Assembly: GCA_963680875.1 (NCBI GenBank)
Contig: OY804579.1
Coordinates: forward strand, 84,805,095 to 84,869,094
Direction: 5' to 3'
Length of the DNA stretch: 64,000 nucleotides
From: Bathymodiolus brooksi
Taxonomy: Eukaryota; Mollusca; Bivalvia; Mytilida; Modiolidae
Positions within the stretch are counted from its first letter, which is position 1. Each line of letters starts with the position of its first letter. The notes below the pieces were generated by a model. The model saw only the letters and a program-made list of their open reading frames with translations, was not told the origin of the DNA and did not search any database. Shown here one piece after another: positions 1 through 11,119 of the stretch. The position numbers and the translations under genes are program-made.

Positions 1-242
1 GAATTTCCATTCAAATGTCAACGTCTTGGGTAGATTTTACAAACAGTTTCTAATGTCATTGTACATACAGATCGACATTGTTTGGTATATTTTTGAAACC
101 AGACTCGAAGCAAAAATATTTGCAAGTTGAACAAAGGCAACTCTCTTAAGGATTTATTTTCGCAATTTGTCAGTTCAAAGATCTTTTTTTCCAATATAAA
201 AGTCAATGCTTGGAAAAGGTCAATGTAAAATATGTGATAAAA

Positions 243-365
243 AGATTATGACATGAAATTTTCCATATCGTCCCTGGTATCAGCCCTCCAGCTTCGCTGT
301 CGGGCTTGATATGGAAGTCTCGGGCTAATACCAGGGCCGATATGGAAAATGTCATGTAATAATCT
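243..365. mobile_element. Short palindromic MITE-like element
   Basis: The two halves are imperfect reverse complements over about 40 bp: AGATTATGACATG near 245 pairs with CATGTAATAATCT near 365, and inside these TTTTCCATATCG pairs with CGATATGGAAAA and CCCTGGTAT with ATACCAGGG. The centre (about 285-320) is an unpaired GC-richer loop. There is no ORF. The size and full-length hairpin fit a non-autonomous terminal-inverted-repeat element. The superfamily cannot be assigned, because no clear target duplication is visible. The flanks (1-242 and 366-617) show nothing else recognisable. Confidence 0.6.
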
Positions 366-618
366 CTTGTTATTGCAGGATTAGATTTACATTATTTGCA
401 TGTATGAAATATTTGATATTTGTTGCCTATAATACTTGTAAAACTGTTTTTAGTATCTTCCTAATATGGTCATTTTTTTCATAGAAAAGTATAAATTTAA
501 TTTCTCTTACAAGAATATTGATTATATCACATATTTCTCTCCTTTGATTTGAAATTTAATAGCTTTTTTATATGGAGAATTGTGAGTAAATAATTTATAT
601 CATCATATTCTTCTTTTA

Positions 619-3118
619 TTAGCTCATCTGACCCAAAGGGTCATGTGAGCTATTGCCATCACTTGGTGTCCGTCGTCCGTCTAAACTTTTTCAAAAATAT
701 TCTCCTCTGAAACCACTGGGCCAATTTAAACCAAACTTGGCCTGAATCATCCTTAGGGGGTTCCCTTTAAAGTTATGTCCGATGACCCTGCCGACCAACC
801 ATCATGGCTGCCATGTCTATGAATAGAACATAGTGGTAAAATTGCAGTTTTTGGGTAATAACTCAAAAACCGTTAATAAAAACAGAATTCTGACATGGAT
901 AAAAATGATCAGCACAGCAAGATCTACCTACCCTGCAATTTTGAAGTAAATCCCATCACCCATTTTGGAGTTATTTCCCTTTTTTCATCAAATTTTCAAC
1001 ATTTTAATACTTTTCGTCCTTTATTTCATAAACTATAAGAGATAGATGTTAAGTTTAAACTGCAAACATGTTCAGCATGTCAAGATCTACCTACCCTGCA
1101 ATTTTGAAGTAAATCTGATTACTCATCTTTGAGTTATTGCCCTTTTTTCATCACATTTTAATTTTTTTTAAATACTTTTCGTCTTATATTTCAAAAACTA
1201 TAAGAGATAGATGTTAAGTTTAAATTGCAAAAATCTGCAGCATGTCAAGATCTGCTTACCTTGCAATTTTGAAGTAAATCCCATTACCCATTTTGGAGTT
1301 ATTGCCCTTTTGTTCATCAAATTTTCACAATTTTAATACTTTTCATCCTTTATTTCAAAAACTATAAGAGATAGATGTTAAATAGATGCAAAAATATGCA
1401 GCATGTCGAGATTTACCTACCCTGCAATTTTTAAGTAAATCCCATTACCCATTTTGGAGTTATTGTCCTTTTTCATCAAAATTTCAAAATTTTAATACCT
1501 TTCGTCCTTTATTTCAAAAACTATAAGAGATAGATGTCAAGTTGAAACTGCAAACATGTTCAGCCTGTCAAGATCTACATACACTGCAATTTTTAGCTCA
1601 CCTGTATGAGCTATTGCCATCAATTGGCATCCGTCGTCTGTCTAAACTTTTTCAAAAATCTTCTCCTCTGAAACCACTGGTTAAACCAAACTTGGCCTGA
1701 ATCATCCTTAGGGGGTTCCCTTTAAAAGTTATGTCCGATGACCCTTCCGACCAACCATCTTGGCCACCATGTCTATAAATAGAACATAGTGGTAAAATCA
1801 GCAAAAAAATCCATTAAAAAAAAATCCCCCATCAAACATGGCCACCATCGTTACTATAAATAGAAAATTAGTGAAAAAATTCATTAAAAAATTATTTTAA
1901 AATCCTGTAAAGAATCAAATACTATCAAACCATATGGAAAGAATGCATATGTGGTCTTCTTTCAAAATTTTTATTGAAGACCTCCGGCTGTCATCAAACG
2001 TGGCCGTCACTGTTACAAAAAATAGAAAATTATTGTAAAAAAATATTTTAAAATCCAGTAAAAAGCCAGTTGCCACCAAACTTTATGAAAATGATGCATA
2101 TATGATCCACTTTCAGACTTATGGTTGCTAACCCTGGTCGCTTATGAAAAATGGCTGCTATCGTTACAAAAAATTGATTTTTTTTCTTTTTTATAAATTC
2201 TTTAAATATTGTAAAGAGCAATGTTGCTACCAAACTATAAAGGAACAATGCATATATAATTCTCTTTCAGACCATGAATGATGACCCCGACTGCCATCAA
2301 ACATGGCCATTGTTGCTTCTCAAAAAATCAATAAAAAATAGAAAACTATTGAAAAAATTAGATTCTTCTCTGAAACCGTTTGGCCAAATGAACCGAAACT
2401 TGGTAGGAAGCATCTATGGAAAGTCCTCTGTTGTGATTGCTCATTTCGTCCCTATCCGTTAACAAATATGGCTACCATAGACAATTCTTGTTTCTGATTG
2501 GATGATTTCTAAAAAATCTTCTCCTCTGAAACCGCTTTGCCAAATGAACTCAAACTTGGTGGGATGCATCTATGGGAGGTCTTCTATAAAGATTGCTCAT
2601 TTCGTCCCAATCCAATAACAAATATGGCTGCCACAGGCAATTCTTGTTTCTAATTGGTTGATTTCTAAAAATCTTCTTCTCTGAAACCGCTTTGCCAAAT
2701 GAACAGAAACTTGGTAGGAAGCATCTTTGGAAGGTTCTCTATAAGGATTGCTCATTCCGTTTGGATCCGTTAACAAACATGGCCATCATAGGCAATTCTT
2801 GTTTCTTATTGGTCGATTTCTAAAACAGCTTTTCCTCTGAAGCCACTTGGCCAAATGATATGACACTTGATAAGAAGCATCTATGGAAGGTCCTCTTAAT
2901 AGAGATTGCTCATTTCGTTTTGATCCATTAACAAACATGGCTGCCACATGCAATTCTTGTTTTATATTGGTCAATATCTAAAAATCTTCTTCTCTGAAAC
3001 TGCATTGCCAAAATGAACAGAAATTTGGTGGGAAGCACCTATGGAAGGTTCTGTATTAAGTTTCCTCAAAGCAGAATGAAAGGTGAGCGACACAGGCTCA
3101 GCCCACTGAGCCTCTAGT
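619..3118 (+). mobile_element. Pearl / Helentron-like non-autonomous element, copy 1
   Basis: It begins with a 5' terminal hairpin at 621-651 (AGCTCATCTGACCC paired with GGGTCATGTGAGCT) and ends with a 3' hairpin at 3095-3112 (GGCTCAG, loop CCCA, CTGAGCC) followed directly by CTAG at 3114-3117 and T. The body is a run of diverged tandem units of about 155-165 bp. One unit type is marked by AAGATCTACCTACCCTGCA (920, 1081, 1247, 1408), another by TCTCTGAAACCGCTTTGCCA (about 2369 to 2990). A second head-like start at 1594 suggests a composite of two elements. The architecture matches the pearl family of bivalves, which is related to Helentron-derived HINEs. Short ORFs in the body are by-products of the tandem units. 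Confidence 0.8.
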
Positions 3119-3162
3119 TTTGTACACTATAACTAAATTTTTCAAGGTTAGAATATGTTCAC

Positions 3163-3480
3163 CTAATTTAAGTTTTGAAAACAGGTTTTTTTTATTATCC
3201 TCCAAAATGTTTCCAATTTTTTGCATTCAAAGAAGTGTGCATAATTTTCTGTAATTTGACAATTATTACATAAGTTATTAGTGGTTATATGCCATTTGAA
3301 TAACAATTCTTTACATGGTAAAATATAATGGATTAATTTCCATTTATAAACTTTAAATTTGTTTTCTTTCATGTTTTTAAACACAAATGTCAGACTTTTC
3401 TCAATCTCAGAATAAAATTTTTCAGCCAAATACTGAATCCCAAGGGAATTGAAATATTTTGGCTATTTAGTAGATTTTTG
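3163..3480 (-). pseudogene. LINE ORF2 C-terminal (zf-RVT) relic
   Basis: The minus-strand reading frame ends in the pattern typical of the C-terminus of L1/Tx1-like ORF2: a KLIHYILPCKELLFKW stretch, then a C-x2-C ... H ... C zinc-binding cluster (LCNNCQITENYAHFFEC). The frame stays open upstream to about 3480. The RT domain is absent, so this is a short 3' fragment. It starts about 45 bp after the CTAG end of pearl copy 1. It resembles, but is clearly diverged from, the C-terminus of the LINE at 5979-10745, so it belongs to another family or an older insertion. Confidence 0.6.
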
Positions 3481-3652
3481 TATATATTTTTACTAGTTTG
3501 GTTATTTAAGTTTTGCGAGTTTAAATATATTGGGGTGTTATACCGGATTTCCTGTACCATTTAACGAATGTATTTACCAATTGCTCAATGAATATTGACC
3601 AACTGGTATTTAAACTCCTAGAAGTCACATTGGTGTTGGTAAGAAAAAGTTT

Positions 3653-3738
3653 AAAGTTCCTATTGTTTGAGAAATCAAGTTCCTATTGTTTGAGAAATCA
3701 AGTTCCTATTGTTGGGCAATCAATGAACAATAGGAACT
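3653..3738. repeat. 25-bp direct repeat ending in a hairpin
   Basis: AGTTCCTATTGTTTGAGAAA occurs in three consecutive copies 25 bp apart. The third copy is changed so that AGTTCCTATTGTT (about 3701) faces its exact reverse complement AACAATAGGAACT (ending at 3738), giving a 13-bp stem. No gene is nearby. Function unknown. Confidence 0.6.
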
Positions 3739-4011
3739 GTGTTTTATAAACTTCTTTACTGATGAAAACTTCCTCTCTGATGAAACTTCTTTCATTTTAT
3801 TTCAAGTTGAAACATTTCTTCTTTGGAATTCATTTCTTTCGTGTAATTGGAATTATACATATGAAAAATAATTATTCTTTTCTAATTTGATGAATAAATG
3901 CAATTACATTTATTCGCTGTTTGGTTTGTAAATTATAATTTGGTCAAATATAAAATAATGATAATAATCCTGAAAATTATTTATGAAAATCAGGTTTAAT
4001 TTTGTATTTTT

Positions 4012-4219
4012 TTTCATATATTTTCTGTATGCTGAACTTAGTAATTTTTTATCACTATATGTCATGGACGGTACCTAGTTGGTGTAATCTAAAACTCCAA
4101 CAGTGTTCAATCAATATTATTCAAACTGCACAGTGTTTGTATACATATTGAAGATGTGCACCTCCTATTATGGGCTGATTTGAAGATTTTTCATATATTT
4201 TCTGTATGCTGAACTTAGT
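4012..4219. repeat. Direct repeats of about 31 bp flanking 146 bp
   Basis: A near-identical segment (TTTCATATATTTTCTGTATG and the following bases to AACTTAGT) is present at 4012-4042 and 4189-4219. The second copy abuts the start of pearl copy 2. This could be a local tandem duplication or a remnant of an insertion. The remaining DNA between 3480 and 4225 is AT-rich with nothing recognisable. Confidence 0.5.
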
Positions 4220-4224
4220 CATTA

Positions 4225-5978
4225 TTAGCTCACCTGACCCAAAGGATCATGTGAGTTATTGCCATCACTTGGCGTCCGTCGTTCGTCTGTAAACTTTAAA
4301 AAAAATCTTCTCCTCTGAAACCACTGGGCCAATTTAAACCAAACTTGGCCTGAATCATCCTTAGGGGGTTCCCTTACATGTTCAGCCTGTCAAGATCTAC
4401 CTACACTGCATGAGCTATTGCCATCACTTGGCGTCCGTCGTCCTTCTGTAAACTTTTAAAAAAATCTTCTCCTCTGAAACCACTGGGCCAATTTAAACCA
4501 AACTTGGCCTGAATCATCCTTAGGGGGTTCCCTTTAAAAGTTATGTCTGATGACCCTGCCGACCAACCATCATGGCCACCATGTCTATAAATAGAACATA
4601 GTGGTAAATTCAGCAAAAAAAATCAATTAAAAAATCCAGAAAAATCCTTTAGAGTATATTGCAATTAAATTTGATACATATGTAATATTCTTTCAGAATT
4701 ATGGTTGAGGACCCCATTCCCCTTCAAACATGGCCACCATCATTACTATAAATAGAAAATTAGTGAAAAAATTCATTAAACAATTATTTTAATATCCTGT
4801 AAAGAGTCAAATGCAATCAAACCATATGGAAGGAATGCATATGTGGTCTTCTTTTATTGAAGACCTCCGGCTGTCATCCAACGTGGCCGTCACTGTTACA
4901 AAAAATAGAAAATTATTGTCAAAAAACATATTTTAAAATTCGATAAAAAGCCAGTTGCCACCAAATTTTATGGAAATGATGCATATATGATCCACTTTCA
5001 GACTTATGGTTGCTAACCCTTGTTCGCTTATGAAAAATGGCTGCTATCTTTACAAAAAATAGATTTTTTTTTTATTTTCTTTAATTCTTTAAATATTGTA
5101 AAGAGCCAATGTTGCTACCAAACTATAAAGGAACAATGCATATATAATTCTCTTTCAGACCATGAATGATGACCCCGACTGCCATCAAACATGGCCGTTG
5201 CCGCTTCTCAAACTTGGAAATTAGTGAAAAAAATCAGTAAAAAAATAGAAAACTATTGAAAAAATTAGATTCTTCTCCTCTGATACTGTTTAGCCAAATG
5301 AACCGAAACTTGGTAGGAAGCATCTATGGAAAGTCCTCTGTTGTGATTGCTCATTTCGTCCCGATCCGTTAACAAATATGGCCACCATAGACAATTCTTG
5401 TTTCTGATTGGATGATTGCTAAAAAAATCTTCTCCTCTGAAACCGATTTGCCAAATAAACCGAAATTTGATAGGATGCATCTATGGGAGGTCCTCTATAA
5501 AGACTGCTCATTTCGTCCCGATCCATTAACAAATATGGCTGCCACAGGCAATTCTTGTTTCTGATTGGTCGATTTCTAAAAATCTTCTTCTCTGAAACCA
5601 CTTTGCCAAATGAACAGAAACTTGGTAGGAATCATCTATGGAAGGTTCTCTATAAGGATTGCTCATTTTGTCCCGATCATTAACAAATATGGCCACCACA
5701 GGCAATTATTGTTTCTGATTGGTCAATTTCTAAAAATCTTCTACTCTGAAACATGGTAGGAAGCATCTATGGAAGGTCCTCTATGGGAATTGCTCATTCC
5801 GTTTTGATCCATTAACAAACATGGCCATCATAGGCAATTCTTGTTTCTTATTGGTTGATTTCTGAAACAGCTTTTCCTCTGAAGCCACTTGGCCAAATGA
5901 TATGAAACTTGATAAGAAGCATCTATGGAAGGTCCTCTATAGAGATTGCTCATTTCGTTTTGATCCATTAACAAACAT
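4225..5978 (+). mobile_element. Pearl / Helentron-like element, copy 2, left part
   Basis: It starts with the same 5' hairpin as copy 1 (AGCTCACCTGA at 4227) and aligns along most of its length to 1594-2950 of copy 1, including the 150-160 bp units. A second head-like segment begins near 4408. The element is cut at 5978 by the L1/Tx1-like LINE and resumes at 10746. The last 11 bases (TTAACAAACAT, 5968-5978) are the left target-site duplication. Confidence 0.8.
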
Positions 5979-6071
5979 TTTTTTTTATTTTTTATTTGTT
6001 TCTTCAATAGTCAGGAATTTACATTCATAAAAAAGCCCATACATTACCACCTGACATGGATGTACAAGGAT

Positions 6072-8706
6072 TTACAACATAATTATTATGTGACTATCGC
6101 ATTGATACAAATAAATACATAAACATAAATAACGTAGTATACCCAGGTACCTATCCGTAGTTAAAAATCTGGAAAAACACGGAAAAACATGTTTCACTGG
6201 GGTCCAGTATTTTTCAAAACCTTTTAAGTTGTTGTTCTTTATGGCTATATATTGTTCAAGTGAATAGTAATTTTTAATTCGATACTTCAATTCTATGATA
6301 TTTGGAATTTTTTCTTTTAGTTTACATTTATATATATAATTTTTAGCTATAAGTATCAGCAAGTTAAGAGTTAAACTTTCTTCTTTAAATCCAAGCAAAA
6401 ATTGTTCTTTGTGAAATTCAATATTGTGAAAATAGCGTTTGAGACAGTCATAGAAAGCTCTCAGGAAAGGAAATATCAAAGGACAATTAAAAAATAAATG
6501 TTCAACCGTTTCATCTTCAACATTGCAAAATGAGCACAATTTTGTGTCTTTAATATGAATTTTGAATAAAAAGGTATTAGTTGGTATAACTCTATGTAAA
6601 AACTTATACTGAAAATTGATCAGATATGTATCCCAACAACACTTTTTAAGAATTCGAAAATATATATACCAGTCTGCAATGTCAATCCCAAGTATTTCTT
6701 CCCATTTCAAAAATTTTTGAATGGGAAGATGAGTTAATGTCTTCAGTAAAGTAATATATACAAACTTTAAACTTTTTGTATATATTAGTCTGTCTAAAAA
6801 GTCATCTTTTGGATGAAAATTTTCTGTATTGATATTATCAATGTTATCCTTTAAACACCTTTTAATATCAGTAGGAATGTTTGAGATTAATGTGTAATAT
6901 CGAATGAAGTTGTTACTTTTAATTAATGTTTTAATCTTTTCAAAAGTCAAGAAATTTTTTGTAACAGTATCCATGATATGATTTAAGCTTGTTACACCTG
7001 CATTTCCCCATCTCATATAAAAAGGGAAATCATCAATTGATACAAAGTTAAGTAGATCAAGAGATAAACACTCCTTTATATTCAATTTTACAAGTGGCTT
7101 TGCTATACAAGCTATAAAAGACATCTTTCCAAAATGGGTTACTGAATATTTTAGAAATTTCAAGGATCTTTTCCTTTTGTAAGGAACAAATTCTTTCACC
7201 CCCCATATTGCCAGCCACCTTTCAAATTGGAAAAGAATATTTTTATCCAGCTTATTTTGAGATAGGCATTGAACTGTTGTAAATGTATCATAATCAGCTA
7301 TGAGAGTATTTCGTTTGATTTTTTCTGGTTTTCCATCCCATATAAAATTAAAAAATAGTTTATTTAGATCATTAAACAGTGATTGTTTTAAATTTGGCAG
7401 TGAAGTAAGTAAATGAATAAGTTTTGGAAGTGCAAGTGTTTTTATCACGGTTACCTTCCCAAGAAGGGTGAGCTTTCTATGTTGCCAGCTTTTTAATATT
7501 TTTGAAACATCTATAATTTTCTTTCTAAAATTTAGGTCAGGCATAGAACTGAGATCAAGAGAAAAATCTATTCCAAGTAGTTTGAAATTGATTACAGACC
7601 AGTTCAATTTGAAATCTGGAGAAAGAATTTGATTGGAATACCTCTTATTTCCCACCCATACTACCCTTGTTTTAGATGTATTAATTTTCAGACCTGAAGC
7701 TTTATAAAAGTTTTCAAAACAAATCAGGGTCTCCCTAAGTGATGTCTCACAACCATCAAGTACAAGGAATGTATCATCTGCATATTGACTAATAAGTGAT
7801 TCAGTATCATTCACCAATGCTCCTTTTATTTTGGGATTTGATTTAATTTGTAAGGAAAGCAACTCAACACCAATAATAAATAAATAAGGAGATAGCGGAT
7901 CGCCTTGACGACAGCCTCTTTCCAGATTGAAAAAGTTTGATATATGTCCATTATTTATCACACAACTTTTAGAGTCTACATAAAAAGTTTCAAACCATTT
8001 GCAAATAGAAGGACCAAAATTAAAACTATTTAAAGTTTTCTGTAAAAATTTCCATTCAATAGAATCAAAAGCTTTTTCGAAATCAACTAATAATAATAAA
8101 CCATCCATATCATTTTCTTCTAAATAGTGCATTAAGTCATAGAGAAGACGAGTATTTTCACCCATGAATCTGTCTTTCATAAAACCTTTTTGAGTATCAC
8201 TAATAATACCACCTAAAACTTGTTTAAATCTATTTGCAATTGCTGCAGAAGCTATTTTTAAATCTGTATTTAGTAAACTGATTGGACGCCAGTTGCTCAT
8301 ATATTGCCTATCTTTACTCTTCTTAAGAATACAAGTAATAACTCCTTGAGTCTGAAATTGAGAGAAATAGCCAAAATATAATGACCGAAAAACAAAAGCA
8401 CCAATATCGTTCCAAAAGAATTTATAGAAATCTACTGTGAAACCATCTGACCCAGGGCTTTTGCCATTTTTCATTAATTTAAGAGATTCACCACATTCCT
8501 TGAATGATAAATTCCCCTCCAAAGAATTTTTTTGTTCATCACTTAATTTGACATCATGCTGGAAGAAAAATTCATTATCTACACATAAATGATTGGATGA
8601 ATACAATTTCCTGTAATATTGTTCCTGTTCAAATAGAATTTTTGATTGTTCTGAAATATGATTACCTTTTTCATTGATAAGTTCAGAAATGGTTTTGTTG
8701 ATAGAG
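6072..8706 (-). CDS. LINE ORF2, reverse transcriptase part (frameshifted from the endonuclease)
   Basis: This encodes the RT and C-terminal part of an L1/Tx1-clade ORF2 polyprotein, which copies element RNA at a nicked target. Counting from an in-frame Met at 8606, the frame is open for 844 residues. Visible in order are SPGSDGFTVDFYKFFW (about residue 47), NWRPISLLN, LVDFEKAFDSIEW, GCRQGDPLSPYLF (about 230), the catalytic YADD (residue 275; bases 7773-7784), a thumb-like region, and a zinc cluster LCSFCNVEDETVEHLFFNC near residue 690. The Met at 8606 is not the true start: the frame extends upstream (…INKTISELINEKGN…) and joins the endonuclease frame at the A-run near 8710. The catalytic residues are intact, so only the frameshift obviously disables it. 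Confidence 0.88.
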
Positions 8707-9891
8707 GACTTTTTTTTCTAATTTACAAAAATATTCAGAGCATCTTTCCCCATTCTCATGCCAATTGGCCCGAGATCGAAGAAGTAAACCCCCTACTACA
8801 TCCTGCCTCCGATTTTCTAATTCCCCCTTTTTCTGATTCAAAGATGCCTGAATAAACTCAGTAGGATTCAAATTCATTTGATTTTCTAAAATTTGTATGT
8901 CATTCTCAAGTTTTAATGTTTTTTCCTTTTCATCTCGAGATTTTCTTATACTGTAGGTTATGGAAACACTTCTGATTTTCATTTTCAATATTTCAAAAAA
9001 CACCTGATCATTACATAATAATTCAACATGAAGAAAATCATCAATATTTCCAACTGAATAGTATTCAGATAATGTATCTCTAATACATGTTTTAACTATA
9101 TCAATATAATTTGAGTCCCTCAATAATTGGGAATTAAATTTCCAGTAGCCCTTTCCCCGATTAGCAGGAGAGGCAGAAAAACTAAAAACAATGGCAGAGT
9201 GGTCAGTTCTATAGCCTGGAATTATTTTGGTATACTCCATGAGAGAAAAAATATCTTCTGAGACAAGAAAGTAATCAATTCTGCTTTGTTTAATAGGAGA
9301 GGTTTGACGCCATGTGAACTTTTTATCCACAGGATAACAAGTTCGCCAAGGATCTAATAATTCAAATGTTTCTTTAAGTTCCTCTATTTTCTTACGTGCA
9401 TTTTGATTTCTGTCATGTATTACATTATAAGTATTATCAGATTTATTCTGTACTACGTTCCAGTCACCACAAAATAAAAAGCTAGTATTAGCAAATCCTG
9501 CAGACTTTTGCAGTATTTCAGTAAACAATTCAGGTTTGTCAGTGTTGTAACCATATAAACAAACTAGTGTTAAACGTTGTTCATAAACAGTTAAATCTAA
9601 AATAATATAGCGACCATTCTGATCTAATATAGAATCATTAACCTTAAAATCAAAACCATTTCTGAACATAACACTTACTCCGGCACTTTTACTATCACCA
9701 TGACTAAAAAACCATTTACTACCCCATTCGTCCTCCCATTTGACTGCTACATCTTTGGTACTATGTGTCTCCTGAAAACAAACTATGGAGATTTTCTTTG
9801 CCTTGACCCAATTAAATACATCTGACCTCTTTTTAGTATTTGAAAAAAGACCCCTTACATTCATAGACAAAATTTGTATATGTTTATTCAT
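8683..9891 (-). CDS. LINE ORF2, apurinic-type endonuclease part
   Basis: This is the N-terminal half of the LINE ORF2, an endonuclease of the exonuclease-endonuclease-phosphatase fold that nicks target DNA. All signature motifs are present: LSMNVRG (Asn at residue 11), FQETH (Glu 41), CGDWN (142-145), SRIDYFLV (203-210) and RTDH (229-231). The ATG at 9889-9891 is a plausible true start of ORF2, since the homology begins within 8 residues of it. The frame closes at 8683 after a run of eight A on the coding strand (plus-strand T-run near 8710). With seven A the frame would pass straight into the RT frame, so one extra A separates the two halves. This may be a real mutation or a homopolymer sequencing error. 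Confidence 0.88.
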   Translation of the reverse strand: MNKHIQILSMNVRGLFSNTKKRSDVFNWVKAKKISIVCFQETHSTKDVAVKWEDEWGSKWFFSHGDSKSAGVSVMFRNGFDFKVNDSILDQNGRYIILDLTVYEQRLTLVCLYGYNTDKPELFTEILQKSAGFANTSFLFCGDWNVVQNKSDNTYNVIHDRNQNARKKIEELKETFELLDPWRTCYPVDKKFTWRQTSPIKQSRIDYFLVSEDIFSLMEYTKIIPGYRTDHSAIVFSFSASPANRGKGYWKFNSQLLRDSNYIDIVKTCIRDTLSEYYSVGNIDDFLHVELLCNDQVFFEILKMKIRSVSITYSIRKSRDEKEKTLKLENDIQILENQMNLNPTEFIQASLNQKKGELENRRQDVVGGLLLRSRANWHENGERCSEYFCKLEKKVLYQQNHF

Positions 9892-10745
9892 TATGTTATA
9901 TTAACATGTTGATATACCAATAGGAGCAAGTTACAAGTCAATACAACCAAGAACACAGATACACAAAACATACCGCTACACTCATTCATACACTTAAGAT
10001 AGCACATTTTATACATGTAAATAATTGAAACACGCGGCCAGTCAATCTGATATTTTGCATATACATTTGAAAAAAAGAAAATTAGCACTGATTTTTTAAA
10101 CCAAACCAAAAAAAGAGAGTTATACAATTTGTAAATTCATAGTTTTAAAGTATTTATTTAATCTTACATAGAATTAATAAATTACCAATAAATGAAAATA
10201 TCCAATATTAAAAAATAAACCATTTTGAAAGGTTTCATTTGAAGATATTTTTAGGGTACAACAGAAAATTTAAGAGATTCATTGATTGATAATATGATTT
10301 GAGTTATCTCCCTTTGGCTATAAAAATGATAACTGTAATTTACAGGTACATGTATTACAATTTTATGCTCACAATATATGTATTGTATATAATATAAAAG
10401 AAATGGATTTGAAAATGTTTAATTTTTGATGATCATTTGGTGTGTTAACAATAAAAGATATTTTACTAATTTAACTTATCACCCTTTTTTACATACATGT
10501 ATATTGTATGTTCATTCATAAACAATAAAATTATATAATTAAAAAAAAAATGTAAATAAACTTACTGTTTATTGAATAAAAGTTCACTGTATTCCTTTAT
10601 AGTACATATAAATCCAGAGCAAATGGTTAATTTAGTGTCCTTTAGCAATTTTGTTGTTGATGTCATCAAAAATATCAAATTTTATTCTCTTTTCATCAAA
10701 AGTTTTACCATACACAGAACAATTAAAGTACCAGGCACTTTCAAG
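9892..10745 (-). other. 5' region of the nested LINE, no recognisable ORF1
   Basis: 854 bp of AT-rich sequence lie between the 5' target duplication and the ORF2 start. No frame encodes a coiled coil, RRM or zinc knuckle such as Tx1 ORF1 proteins carry. The only open frame (9891-10127, minus) is low-complexity and hydrophobic and ends at the ORF2 start; I do not regard it as a gene. The part 9966-10745 recurs in inverted orientation at 38816-39587. Confidence 0.6.
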
Positions 10746-10935
10746 TTAACAAACATGGCTGCCACAGGCAATTCTTGTTTTAGATTGGTCAATTTCTAAA
10801 AATCTTCTTCTCTGAAACTGCTATGCCAAAATGAACAGAAATTTGGTGGGAAGCACCTGTGGAAGGTTCTGTATTAAGTTTCCTCAGAGCAGAATGAAAG
10901 GTGAGCGACACAGGCTCAGCCCACTGAGCCTCTAG
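10746..10935 (+). mobile_element. Pearl / Helentron-like element, copy 2, right part
   Basis: This is the continuation of the element interrupted at 5978. It starts with the second copy of the target duplication (10746-10756), then one partial core unit, then the 3' terminus with GTGAGCGACA, the GGCTCAG/CTGAGCC hairpin and CTAG at 10932-10935. An open frame running from the LINE 5' region into this segment (10572-10799) is a chimera of two repeats and not a gene. Confidence 0.85.
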
Positions 10936-11119
10936 TTAGTCGCATTTTTCTCAGCAACTATTGATGGCAGAAAATTGATATTTGGTCACAAGCTTCATAT
11001 AGGTAACCCATATCGTGGGAAGCGTTTTTTGACCCATCAGATTCCTACTTCCTGTTTGCCAAGAGCTTATAGATAAACATGTACCATCCAAAATGACATC
11101 AGTCAGATACAGCCAAGCC

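Larger units (their letters stand above)
5979..10745 (-). mobile_element. L1/Tx1-like LINE nested in pearl copy 2
   Basis: The insertion is oriented on the minus strand. Its 3' A-rich tail appears as the T-run at 5979 onward and its 5' end is at 10745. It is flanked by an 11-bp target-site duplication TTAACAAACAT (5968-5978 and 10746-10756), as expected for target-primed reverse transcription. Removing one duplication and the insert restores a continuous pearl element. It carries an apurinic endonuclease and a reverse transcriptase in one ORF2 broken by a single frameshift, and 854 bp of 5' sequence with no recognisable ORF1. The rest of ORF2 is open, so the insertion is fairly young. Confidence 0.88.

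Noticed and set aside
10572..10799. 75-codon ORF identical to one at 38762-38989
   Set aside because: It runs from the LINE 5' region across the insertion junction into a pearl unit. Its conservation only reflects the inverted DNA duplication.
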